Below are positions 1 through 7,421 of a DNA stretch of 64,000 nt, one piece after another. Under the pieces are notes generated by a model that had not been told where the DNA came from, did no database searches, and worked only from the letters and a program-made list of their open reading frames with translations. How positions within the stretch are numbered: the first letter of the stretch is position 1; each line of letters starts with the position of its first letter. The position numbers and the translations under genes are program-made. This DNA is from an uncultured Naasia sp. (GTDB lineage Bacteria; Actinomycetota; Actinomycetes; Actinomycetales; Microbacteriaceae), in NCBI GenBank assembly GCA_913778905.1, contig CAJYYA010000023.1, positions 1 to 64,000 of the forward strand. The letters run 5' to 3'.

Positions 1-12
1 CCCCCACAGGAT

Positions 13-45
13 ACACTCTTTCCCTACACGACGCTCTTCCGATCT
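13..45 (+). other. Illumina sequencing adapter contamination
   Basis: These 33 bases are identical to the Illumina TruSeq read-1 adapter: the run begins ACACTCTTTCCC and ends CTTCCGATCT. Bases 1-12 do not match the upstream part of that adapter. The biological sequence therefore begins at about 46, and anything called across this point is an artefact. This is library residue at a contig end, not genomic DNA. Confidence 0.97.
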
Positions 46-46
46 G

Positions 47-148
47 CTTCACCGCCTGCGTGCGGACGGCACGACGAGCCCTCAGGCCGACGACGCCGAA
101 CTCGCCGCGGCCCTCTGGGAGGCAAGCGCCACCCGCGTGGGGCGGTAG
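47..148 (+). CDS. C-terminal fragment, possibly an SDR-family oxidoreductase
   Basis: An open frame enters from the adapter junction and stops at TAG 146-148. It encodes 33 residues ending DDAELAAALWEASATRVGR. The codons show strong third-position GC like the rest of the window. The ending (D-x-E-L-A-x-x-L-W-E-x-S) resembles the tails of actinobacterial short-chain dehydrogenases of the retinol-dehydrogenase-like type, but the fragment is too short to prove the family. The rest of the gene is missing because the contig starts here. The frame could also be open by chance. Confidence 0.4.
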   Translation, partial: LHRLRADGTTSPQADDAELAAALWEASATRVGR

Positions 149-150
149 CA

Positions 151-884
151 GCCTCGATACGCTTCGCTACTCGACCTCCGTGGGTTCCGGACGTCGAGTA
201 GGCCGCCAGGCCGTACCGAGACGACTCGAGTAGCCGAAGGCGTACCGAGAGCAGACGAAACAGCATCGGCGCAGCCGATCCCTAACGCGGAACCCCGGCT
301 AGGTCCTCGATACGCTCCGCTACTCGGCCGGTCTCGATACGGGACGCTTCGCGGTCCCTACTCGACCTCCGGACGTCGAGTAGGCCGCCAGGCCGTAGCG
401 AGACGGCTCGAGTAGCCGAAGGCGTACCGAGAGCAGACCACAACAGCATCGGCGAAGCCGATACCTCACGCGCACTCCGAGGCAGGGCCTCGATACGCTT
501 CGCTACTCGGCCGGTCTCGATACGCTCCGCTTCTCGACCTCCGTGGGTTCCGGACGTCGAGTAGGCCGCCAGGCCGTACCGAGACGGCTCGAGTAGCCGA
601 AGTCGTACCGAGAGCACACCGCAACAGCATCGGCGAAGCCGATACCGAACGTCGAACCCGAGCGAGGGCCTCGATACGCTTCGCTACTCGGCCGGTCTCG
701 ATACGGGACGCTTCGCGGTCCCTACTCGACCTCCGTGGGTTCCGGACGTCGAGTAGGCCGCCAGGCCGTACCGAGACGGCTCGAGTAGCGAAGCGTACCG
801 AGAGCAGACCAGAACAGCATCGGCGCAGCCGATTCCCGACCAGGCCGTACCGAGAGCAGTCAGTGCAGCATCGGCGGAGCCGAT
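151..884. repeat. Array of about four inverted-repeat units
   Basis: Four imperfect units begin near 151, 303, 488 and 669, with a fifth partial unit at about 840-884. Each unit has a CTCGATACGCTTCGCTACTCG-like arm, then a CGGACGTCGAGTAGGCCGCC segment, then a GGCTCGAGTAGCCGAAGGCGTACCGAGAG arm of opposite sense, so each can fold into a long hairpin. Each ends in a small perfect hairpin, ATCGGC-GAA-GCCGAT (for example 448-462). Units differ by indels: copies 2 and 4 carry GGGACGCTTCGCGGTCCCT, itself a hairpin. The array fills the gap between the truncated plus-strand gene and the 3' end of ku. No coding potential is believable here. From memory, related CTCGATACG...CGAGTAG elements are common between genes in Microbacteriaceae. 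Confidence 0.85.
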
Positions 885-888
885 TCGC

Positions 889-1695
889 TCAGGCGCCCTT
901 CTTCTTGCGGGCTCGGGACTCCTCCACGCTGCGCTTCAGGGCCTCCATCAGGTCGAGCACCTCGCCGCCGTCCTCGTCGTCATTCGACTCTCCGAAGGTC
1001 TTCGCGGTGTCAAGCGACTCGCCCTGCTCGAGCTTGGCGTCGATGAGCTGCCTCAGCTGCTCCTGATAGTCGTCGCTGTACTTCTCGGGCGTGAAGTCGC
1101 TCTCGAAGCTCGCCACGAGCGACTTCGACATCTTCAACTCGCGATCGGAGATGTCGACGTCGCCCTCGAGCGAAGCGAACCCCGCCTCGCGCACCTCGTC
1201 GCCCCACAGCAGCGTCTGCAGCACGAGAACGTCTCCCGACACCCTCAGCGCCGCCAGCCGCGTCTTCTGACGCAGGGCGAACTTCACGATGGCGGTTCGC
1301 TCGCTCTCCTCCAGCGTCCGTCGCAGCAGAACGTACGCCTTCGGCGACTTCGAGTCCGGCTCGAGGTAGTAGCTCTTGTCGAACATGATCGGATCGATCT
1401 GCTCGCTCGGCACGAACTCCACGACATCGATCTCGCGGCTCTTCTCGACGGGCAGCGCCTTGAGATCTTCCGGAGTGATCACCACGGTCTGATCGCCGTC
1501 GTCGTACGCCTTCACGATGTGCTCGTAGTCGACGATCTCCCCGTCGATCTCGCAGCGGCGCTGATACCGGATCCGTCCGCCGTCGGCGTCGTGCACCTGG
1601 TGCAGCGACACGTCGTGGTCCTCCGTCGCCGAGTACAGCTTCACCGGCACGTTCACGAGTCCGAACGTGATGGCGCCCTTCCAGATCGACCGCAT
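889..1695 (-). CDS. ku: Non-homologous end joining protein Ku
   Basis: This 268-residue protein begins MRSIWKGAITFGLVNVPVKLY, the standard opening of bacterial Ku, and has the usual length for the family. Ku forms a ring-shaped homodimer on double-strand DNA ends and recruits LigD. The Ku core is followed by a short, highly charged C-terminal tail (residues about 235-268, ending RARKKKGA). The ATG at 1695 has a good ribosome binding site (GGAGGTG, about 8 bases upstream). Its ligase partner LigD lies 1.3 kb away on the opposite strand. The 3' end abuts the inverted-repeat array. Confidence 0.96.
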   Translation of the reverse strand: MRSIWKGAITFGLVNVPVKLYSATEDHDVSLHQVHDADGGRIRYQRRCEIDGEIVDYEHIVKAYDDGDQTVVITPEDLKALPVEKSREIDVVEFVPSEQIDPIMFDKSYYLEPDSKSPKAYVLLRRTLEESERTAIVKFALRQKTRLAALRVSGDVLVLQTLLWGDEVREAGFASLEGDVDISDRELKMSKSLVASFESDFTPEKYSDDYQEQLRQLIDAKLEQGESLDTAKTFGESNDDEDGGEVLDLMEALKRSVEESRARKKKGA

Positions 1696-1798
1696 GCCGA
1701 CACCTCCGGTTCACACCGTAGACACGACCAGCCGACACGTGGGGTTCATCCAGGCTGTTTCCAGCCTCCTCGGGGTGCTCCGTGTGCGGATGCGGGCG

Positions 1799-2899
1799 TC
1801 AGTCGAAGGTCCCGGCGACGGCGAGCGCGACCATCGCGATGACACCGAGCCCCGCCAGCACCAGGCTTCCGATTCCCCAGACGAGGCGGAGGCGCCGCCC
1901 GCTCGGGGCCACCCCGCCGCGAGTGAAGGCGACGTCATGGCCCGTCGGATCCGTCGCTGCGACATCGTCGACGCGCTCCTCCCGCCAGCGAGCCCACCTC
2001 TCCACCCGATCGTCGAGGGCATCGACCGCCGCCGCGAGAGCGTCCCATCGATCCGCTCGCTCGGTGATGAGCTCACGGGACGACAGCAGGTAGAGCCGAT
2101 CGCCGATGATCTCGACGTCGAGGCCGCGGACGCGGTCGACGAGGCGCGCCATGACGTCCGGACTGAACAGGTAGAGCGCGTCCCTCTCGTAACCCGCCGG
2201 GCAGTACAGCCGGAAATACCGGTCGAAGTCGCCCTCCAGCGACAGCCGCTGCGATTCGCGCGGTGCCCCCGCGAACGAGAGCGGCGACCGGGGGCCGTCC
2301 TCCGAACGCAACAGGATGTGCGGCAACCCGGTCGGCAGCGCCAGCGACACGTAGCCGCCGAATGTCGCGAGGGTCACGGTCGCCGAACTCGCTCGGATCT
2401 CGTAGTTCGCGAATTCGACGCCGTCGTCGCCCGGGCCGCGGAGCACCCGGTGGAGCGTGACCGCTCCCCGCATCGTCAACGGAGACATGGCGGCGGCGTG
2501 CGTCGGACCCGGCAGGTAGACGAGCCGGTTCGCGGCGGCGAATCGCGCGAGCCGGTAGTGCACGACAGGGAGAGGGCGCCGCCGCCATAGGCGCCACCAC
2601 CCCCACGCGCAGAAGATCGAGGCGAGGAGGAACAGTCCGACGACGAACCCCATCCCGACCAGATCGGACGCACGTGTCGACGGATCGTCGAGCTCCTCCG
2701 TGAAGCCGACCGACATGGCGAGCAGGCCGACGAGGCAGGCGAGCACACCGGCTCCGAGCGCCATCCGCCGGGCCCGCTCGTCGCTTCCGCGAAAGCGCGG
2801 TGTCTCCTTCACGACTTCCCGCCACCAGGTCTTCGCATCATGTCGGCGGACCGGTTCCGCCAGCGCGGATGTGTCGAGGGGACGCCGTAGGACCGACAT
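1799..2899 (-). CDS. Hypothetical membrane protein between ku and ligD
   Basis: This 366-residue protein is not recognised. It has two adjacent hydrophobic helices near residues 45-105 (one ends in a Trp- and Arg-rich WGWWRLWRRR patch), a soluble middle of about 200 residues, and a C-terminal membrane helix near residues 340-364. I chose the ATG at 2899 because the longer frame would run into ligD on the other strand and would add a low-complexity arginine-rich start. It is divergent from ligD with a gap of 76 bases. No catalytic motif is visible. A structural or sensory membrane role is possible but unproven. Confidence 0.75.
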   Translation of the reverse strand: MSVLRRPLDTSALAEPVRRHDAKTWWREVVKETPRFRGSDERARRMALGAGVLACLVGLLAMSVGFTEELDDPSTRASDLVGMGFVVGLFLLASIFCAWGWWRLWRRRPLPVVHYRLARFAAANRLVYLPGPTHAAAMSPLTMRGAVTLHRVLRGPGDDGVEFANYEIRASSATVTLATFGGYVSLALPTGLPHILLRSEDGPRSPLSFAGAPRESQRLSLEGDFDRYFRLYCPAGYERDALYLFSPDVMARLVDRVRGLDVEIIGDRLYLLSSRELITERADRWDALAAAVDALDDRVERWARWREERVDDVAATDPTGHDVAFTRGGVAPSGRRLRLVWGIGSLVLAGLGVIAMVALAVAGTFD

Positions 2900-2963
2900 G
2901 GAGACATCTTCCCCTGCCGCGCCGTTCAGCACCCGGGTTCGGCGGAGCCTCGGCATCGGCACG

Positions 2964-2969
2964 TAGGTT
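2964..2969 (+). promoter_or_regulatory. -10 hexamer for leaderless ligD transcript
   Basis: TAGGTT lies six bases before the ligD ATG at 2976. Transcription would then start at or next to the start codon. No convincing -35 hexamer or ribosome binding site is visible. Confidence 0.55.
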
Positions 2970-2975
2970 GACGCT

Positions 2976-5396
2976 ATGGCGGAGCGCGCGCAGACCGTGA
3001 CGGTCGACGGACGACGCCTGCGCGTGACCAACCTCGACAAGGTGCTCTACCCCGCGACCGGGACGACGAAGGCCGACGTCCTCGACTACTACGCACGCAT
3101 CGCGACGGCGCTCGTGCCGCATACGCGCGACCGCCCTCTCACCCGGAAGCGGTGGGTGCACGGCGTCGGGACGGCGGACGAACCGGGCCAGGTGTTCTTC
3201 CAGAAGAACCTCGACGACGGCGCTCCCGACTGGATCGCGCGGCGCACCCTCCACCACAAGACGAGCGACAACACCTATCCCCTCGCGAACGATCGTCCGA
3301 CACTGGCGTGGCTCGCCCAGATAGCCGCACTGGAGCTCCACGTCCCCCAGTGGCGCTTCGGCGACGACGGCACCGAGTCGAACCCCGACCGCCTGGTCCT
3401 CGACCTCGACCCGGGCCCCGGAACCGGTCTCGCCGAGTGCGTTCGGGTGGCGCACTGGGCGAAGGAGCTTCTGGAAGGCGTCGGGCTCGATCCCCTCCCC
3501 GTCACGAGCGGCAGCAAGGGCATCCACCTCTACTGCCGCCTCGACGGTCGCCGGTCGAGCGAGACGGTGTCGGAGTTCGCGCACGAGTTGGCCAGGGCCC
3601 TCGAAGCCGATCACGCCGACCTCGTGGTGAGCGACATGAAGAAGTCGCTGCGCGAGGGCAAGGTGCTCGTCGACTGGAGCCAGAACAGCGCCGCCAAGAC
3701 CACGATCGCGCCCTATTCGCTCCGGGGACGGGAACACCCGACGGTCGCGGCCCCGCGCACCTGGACGGAACTCGACGAACCGGACCTGGCGCATCTCGAC
3801 TACCGCGAGGTGTTGGAGCGGTTCGAGCGGGACGGAGACCTGCTCGCCGACCTCGATCCCGCGGCCGAGACGAACGACCGTCTCGTCACCTACCGGTCGA
3901 TGCGCGATGCCGCGAAGACGCCGGAGCCTGTACCGGACGCTCCCTCGAGACCGACCGACGGCCGCTCGTTCGTGATCCAGGAGCATCACGCGACGCGTCT
4001 GCACTACGACTTCCGACTCGAGCACGACGGCGTGCTCGTGTCGTGGGCGGTCCCGAAGAACGTTCCGACGAGCACCACGCAGAATCACCTCGCCGTGCAC
4101 ACCGAGGACCACCCGCTTGAATACGGGTCGTTCGAGGGGGAGATCCCGAAGGGCGAGTACGGCGGCGGGACGGTGACCGTCTGGGACTCCGGCACCTACG
4201 ACCTCGAGAAGTGGCGCGACGACGAGGTCATCGTCACGCTGCACGGGACCAAGCCGAGCGGGCTGGGCGAACCGGCGAGGGTCGCGCTCATCCGCACGAA
4301 GCAGGGCGGTGACGACAAGAACTGGCTCATGCATCGCATGCGGCTGGAAGCAGGCGTCGCGACGACCTCGAGGACGAGGCCCACGAAGGAGGAGGACCCC
4401 GCCTCGCCCCGCGTCGGCGTCCCCCTCTCCCCCATGCTCGCGTCGCCCGGCTCCGCCACCCTCATCGGAGACCCGGCCGACTGGGTTTTCGAGATGAAGT
4501 GGGACGGGATCCGCGCGGTGGTCGACGTCGACGTGGACCGCGATCCGCCCGTCCGCCTCACGAGCCGGACGGGCAACGATCTGACTGCCGCGTACCCGGA
4601 ATTGATCGCGCTGGCCGAGGCGTGCGGGCGCCGAGCCATCGTCGACGGGGAGATCGTCGCCCTCGATGCCGCCGGCCGCCCCGACTTCGGCCTCCTGCAG
4701 AAGCGGATGAATCTCGTCGGCACCGCCGACATCGAACGAGCTCGAAGGGACACCCCCGTCCGTTTCGTCGTCTTCGACCTGCTGGCGGACGGGGACGTGT
4801 CTCTGCTCGACGACAGCTATGACGTCCGACGGTCGCGTCTCGAGGAGCGCGTCACGCCCGGCGACGTCGTCCAGGTCCCGACCGTCCTGGACGGGGCCGA
4901 GACGACCGCCGACGAGGCCATGGCGATCAGCGCGCGGCTCCGCCTCGAGGGCATCGTCGCGAAGCGCCGGTCTTCCGACTACGCGCCCGGTCGTCGATCC
5001 ACCGCCTGGCTGAAGCTCAAACACACGCTCATGCAGGAGGTCGTGATCGGCGGATGGCGACCCGGCAAGGGCCGTCGCGCGGGCGGACTCGGCTCCCTGC
5101 TCCTCGGTATCCCCGGCCCGAACGGCCTCGACTACGTCGGCCGGGTGGGCACCGGCTTCTCCGACCGAGACCTCGACCGGATCGCCGAACGCCTCGCCCC
5201 CCTCGCCTCGGAGGACCCTGCGTTCCACGACGTGCCGCGCGCCGATGCGGCGGATGCCCACTGGGTGACCCCTACGCTCGTCGGCGAGGTCGAGTTCGCT
5301 GAATGGACATCGTCGGGCCACCTCCGTCAACCGTCCTGGCGCGGATGGCGCACGGACAAGTCGCCTGAGGACGTCGTACGCGAGGAAAGCGAGTAG
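2976..5396 (+). CDS. ligD: Multifunctional NHEJ DNA ligase LigD (Pol-PE-Lig)
   Basis: This 806-residue protein repairs double-strand breaks with Ku. Domain order is polymerase/primase first (residues about 12-300, catalytic DLD at 143-145), then the 3'-phosphoesterase (about 325-440, with HHATRLHYDFRLEHDG and IPKGEYGGG), then the ATP-dependent ligase (about 475-800, nucleotidyl lysine K508 in EMKWDGIR). This is the mycobacterial order; Pseudomonas LigD has PE-Lig-Pol. All three active-site signatures are intact. The YihY-type gene follows after three bases, so the two probably share a transcript. No ribosome binding site is seen, in keeping with a leaderless message. Confidence 0.96.
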   Translation: MAERAQTVTVDGRRLRVTNLDKVLYPATGTTKADVLDYYARIATALVPHTRDRPLTRKRWVHGVGTADEPGQVFFQKNLDDGAPDWIARRTLHHKTSDNTYPLANDRPTLAWLAQIAALELHVPQWRFGDDGTESNPDRLVLDLDPGPGTGLAECVRVAHWAKELLEGVGLDPLPVTSGSKGIHLYCRLDGRRSSETVSEFAHELARALEADHADLVVSDMKKSLREGKVLVDWSQNSAAKTTIAPYSLRGREHPTVAAPRTWTELDEPDLAHLDYREVLERFERDGDLLADLDPAAETNDRLVTYRSMRDAAKTPEPVPDAPSRPTDGRSFVIQEHHATRLHYDFRLEHDGVLVSWAVPKNVPTSTTQNHLAVHTEDHPLEYGSFEGEIPKGEYGGGTVTVWDSGTYDLEKWRDDEVIVTLHGTKPSGLGEPARVALIRTKQGGDDKNWLMHRMRLEAGVATTSRTRPTKEEDPASPRVGVPLSPMLASPGSATLIGDPADWVFEMKWDGIRAVVDVDVDRDPPVRLTSRTGNDLTAAYPELIALAEACGRRAIVDGEIVALDAAGRPDFGLLQKRMNLVGTADIERARRDTPVRFVVFDLLADGDVSLLDDSYDVRRSRLEERVTPGDVVQVPTVLDGAETTADEAMAISARLRLEGIVAKRRSSDYAPGRRSTAWLKLKHTLMQEVVIGGWRPGKGRRAGGLGSLLLGIPGPNGLDYVGRVGTGFSDRDLDRIAERLAPLASEDPAFHDVPRADAADAHWVTPTLVGEVEFAEWTSSGHLRQPSWRGWRTDKSPEDVVREESE

Positions 5397-5399
5397 AGC

Positions 5400-6413
5400 A
5401 TGACCGCACGTGTCGGCTTCGGCCGCCGCGAATGGCTCTACGTCCTGCGCCGAACCGGCCACTCGTTGATCCGGGTCCGTCTCATCGACTCGGCTGCCGC
5501 ACTCACGTTCTTCGCCGCCATCACGATCTTCCCCGGCACGCTCGCCGTGCTGTCGGCCTTCGCGCTCGGTGACGGCGACGGGGCGGCCATCGGGGTGCTG
5601 CAGGAGATCGCCTCCCTGGTGCTCGGCGACGAGACGGGACAGATCCTCCGCGAGGGCCTCGAGCAGCTGCTTCGCGCCGACAATCCCGGCTGGACGCTGA
5701 CGGTCGGCATCGTGCTGCTCCTCTCGACCGGATCGGCCTACGTGACGGCGTTCGGGCGAGCGGTCAACACGTTCTACGGCGTACAGGAAGGGCGGCGGAT
5801 CTGGAAGTTCCGCGGCCTCATGGTCGTCGTGTCGGCGGTCCTCGTCGTGGGGATGGGTGTTGCCATTCCGCTGCTCATGAGCACGCCCACCATCGTCACG
5901 GCCACGGCGAACGTGCTCGGGATCGGCGAGCCCTGGATCACCATCTGGGTCGTGGGTCGCTGGCCCGTGCTCATCGCGCTCGGCTCCGCGATGATCGCAG
6001 TGCTCTACTACTGGACCCCGACCATCGAACGGCAGAGCGTGCCGCTGTTCTCATGGGGATCGATCGTCGCGCTGGTCGGCTGGGGCATCGCAACCGCGGC
6101 CTTCGTGATCTACGTCACGCAGTTCGCCCACTACAGCCAGACCTACGGCTGGTTGGCCGGGGCTCTCGTCCTGCTCCTCTGGCTCTATCTCAGCAACTTC
6201 GTCATCCTCCTCGGGGCCGTGCTCGACGCCGAGATCGTGCGCATGCGCCAACTGCTCGACGGGATCCCGTCCGAGGCGATCATCCAGGTGCCGATGCGCG
6301 ACACCTCGCGCAACCTCGTCATCGCCCGATCGCTTGCGGCGGACCAGAGCGAGGGCCGTCGAATCCGACTCGAAGCCGACCGCGACCGTCAGGAATCGGC
6401 CAAGCACCTCTGA
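5400..6413 (+). CDS. YihY/BrkB-family inner membrane protein
   Basis: This 337-residue protein has about six membrane helices and the family signature near the N terminus (SAAALTFFAAITIFPGTLAVL). A second conserved block, ALVLLLWLYLSNFVILLGAVLDAEI, lies near residues 250-285. YihY/BrkB proteins have no firmly established biochemical role; the name ribonuclease BN sometimes attached to them is a historical misannotation. The gene starts three bases after ligD and is probably translated from the same message. The cytoplasmic tail is basic and acidic mixed (residues about 305-337). Confidence 0.88.
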   Translation: MTARVGFGRREWLYVLRRTGHSLIRVRLIDSAAALTFFAAITIFPGTLAVLSAFALGDGDGAAIGVLQEIASLVLGDETGQILREGLEQLLRADNPGWTLTVGIVLLLSTGSAYVTAFGRAVNTFYGVQEGRRIWKFRGLMVVVSAVLVVGMGVAIPLLMSTPTIVTATANVLGIGEPWITIWVVGRWPVLIALGSAMIAVLYYWTPTIERQSVPLFSWGSIVALVGWGIATAAFVIYVTQFAHYSQTYGWLAGALVLLLWLYLSNFVILLGAVLDAEIVRMRQLLDGIPSEAIIQVPMRDTSRNLVIARSLAADQSEGRRIRLEADRDRQESAKHL

Positions 6414-6459
6414 CGTTTCTCCCACCCAGCTCACCGGAGGATCCGAATATCGTGGGCGC

Positions 6460-6732
6460 ATGAGCAGCGAACGCGACCCCAATCCGTCGGAGAAGGAGGT
6501 GGAGACCGACTTCTCCATCCCCGAAGACGCCGACTTCACCACGCCCGGCGACCCCATCCGTGATGAGGACGACGAGCCTCGCGCCGCCACCCCCGGCAAC
6601 CCCATCGCGGACGATCACGAGCCGTCGCGGGAGAACGCTACCCCCGGTGAGCCGCTCGACGGTGGCGACCGCCGACGCGACGAGGCCGAGTCCGCGGGCG
6701 GCACCACGCCCGGCAACCCGATCGGGCGGTGA
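6460..6732 (+). CDS. Small acidic disordered protein with TPG[DNE]P[IL] repeats
   Basis: This 90-residue protein is not recognised. It is strongly acidic and lacks hydrophobic segments, so it is probably disordered. It carries four copies of a six-residue motif: TPGDPI (28-33), TPGNPI (44-49), TPGEPL (61-66) and TPGNPI (83-88), separated by acidic linkers of 10-16 residues. The fourth copy sits almost at the C terminus. A TATCGT hexamer at 6448-6453 lies six bases before the ATG, suggesting a leaderless start. The stop overlaps the GTG of the next gene (GTGA), so the two are coupled. The repeated motif may be a ligand or scaffold site; that is inference. Confidence 0.75.
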   Translation: MSSERDPNPSEKEVETDFSIPEDADFTTPGDPIRDEDDEPRAATPGNPIADDHEPSRENATPGEPLDGGDRRRDEAESAGGTTPGNPIGR

Positions 6733-7352
6733 ACGTGGGCAAGCACCGACTCCTTCTCGTCGCCGGCCTCGCCGTCGGGTACGTCCTGGGCGCCCGGGCC
6801 GGTCGTGCGCGCTATGAGCAGATCCGCGATCGCGCCGACCACGTCTGGCGCGACCCGCGTGTGACGAAGGTCCGCGACGACGCGACCCGCTACGTCAAGG
6901 AGCAGGCACCGGTTGTCGCCGACGCGGCGAAGGACGTCGCGCAGAAGGCGGCCGAGGTCGCCAAGGACGTTTCTCACAAGACCGCCGTGGTGGCGAAAGA
7001 CGTTTCTCACAAGACCGCGGAGATCGCGAAGGACGTGTCTCACAAGACCGCCGAGACGGCACGCGACGTGGCCGACAAGACCAGCGAGATCGCGAAGGAC
7101 GTGGCTGCGCGCACATCCGAGACGGCGAAGGACGTCGCCGGTCGCGTCAGCGACGCAGCGGAGGACGCCCGGGACCGTGTCGGCGACACGGCGGACGAGC
7201 TCCGCGACAAGGCCGAGGAGGTGCGCGATCGCGCTGAGGAGCGTGGAGAGAAGGCCATCCGCACCGCGGCCGAGAAGCGCGACGACGCCCTGGCCTCGTT
7301 CGACGACGACGACGAGGACGACGAGCCCGCGACGTCGACGAAAAAGCACTGA
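6729..7352 (+). CDS. Membrane-anchored LEA-like 11-mer repeat protein (YtxH-like N terminus)
   Basis: This 207-residue protein starts at GTG, overlapping the previous stop by four bases. Residues 7-24 form one hydrophobic helix with a glycine-zipper pattern (GYVLGARAG), as in YtxH-type proteins. Residues 67-143 hold seven 11-residue repeats with AKDV or ARDV at 67, 78, 89, 100, 111, 122 and 133. The end is very acidic (FDDDDEDDE) followed by KKH. The 11-mer amphipathic repeat pattern is that of group 3 LEA and apolipoprotein-like helices, which in other organisms protect membranes and proteins in drying or freezing. The DNA repeats are nearly identical in the middle copies, suggesting recent duplication. 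Confidence 0.8.
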   Translation: MNVGKHRLLLVAGLAVGYVLGARAGRARYEQIRDRADHVWRDPRVTKVRDDATRYVKEQAPVVADAAKDVAQKAAEVAKDVSHKTAVVAKDVSHKTAEIAKDVSHKTAETARDVADKTSEIAKDVAARTSETAKDVAGRVSDAAEDARDRVGDTADELRDKAEEVRDRAEERGEKAIRTAAEKRDDALASFDDDDEDDEPATSTKKH

Positions 7353-7370
7353 ACGATCGATGGCATGAGA

Positions 7371-7402
7371 ACGGCCCGGCGAGCATCTGCTCGCCGGGCC
7401 GT
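7371..7402. terminator. Bidirectional hairpin terminator
   Basis: A 15-bp perfect stem (ACGGCCCGGCGAGCA and its complement) with a minimal loop lies between the convergent LEA-like gene and aspA. It probably ends both transcripts. Confidence 0.8.
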
Positions 7403-7421
7403 TCGCATGTCGTCGTGACGA

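Noticed and set aside
24-617. Minus-strand open frames across the left repeat array
   Set aside because: They are made of the inverted-repeat units (repeating SRYGLAAYSTSGTHGG-like text) and one crosses the adapter. They are not proteins.
151-884. CRISPR array
   Set aside because: The units are about 160-185 bp and internally palindromic, with no constant short repeats, unique spacers or cas genes.
2900-3040. Extending the minus-strand membrane protein start to 3040
   Set aside because: The added residues are low-complexity and overlap the start of ligD; the ATG at 2899 is sufficient.
2838-5462. An 874-codon minus-strand frame opposite ligD
   Set aside because: It mirrors ligD codons, has no recognisable domain, and LigD has all its catalytic motifs.
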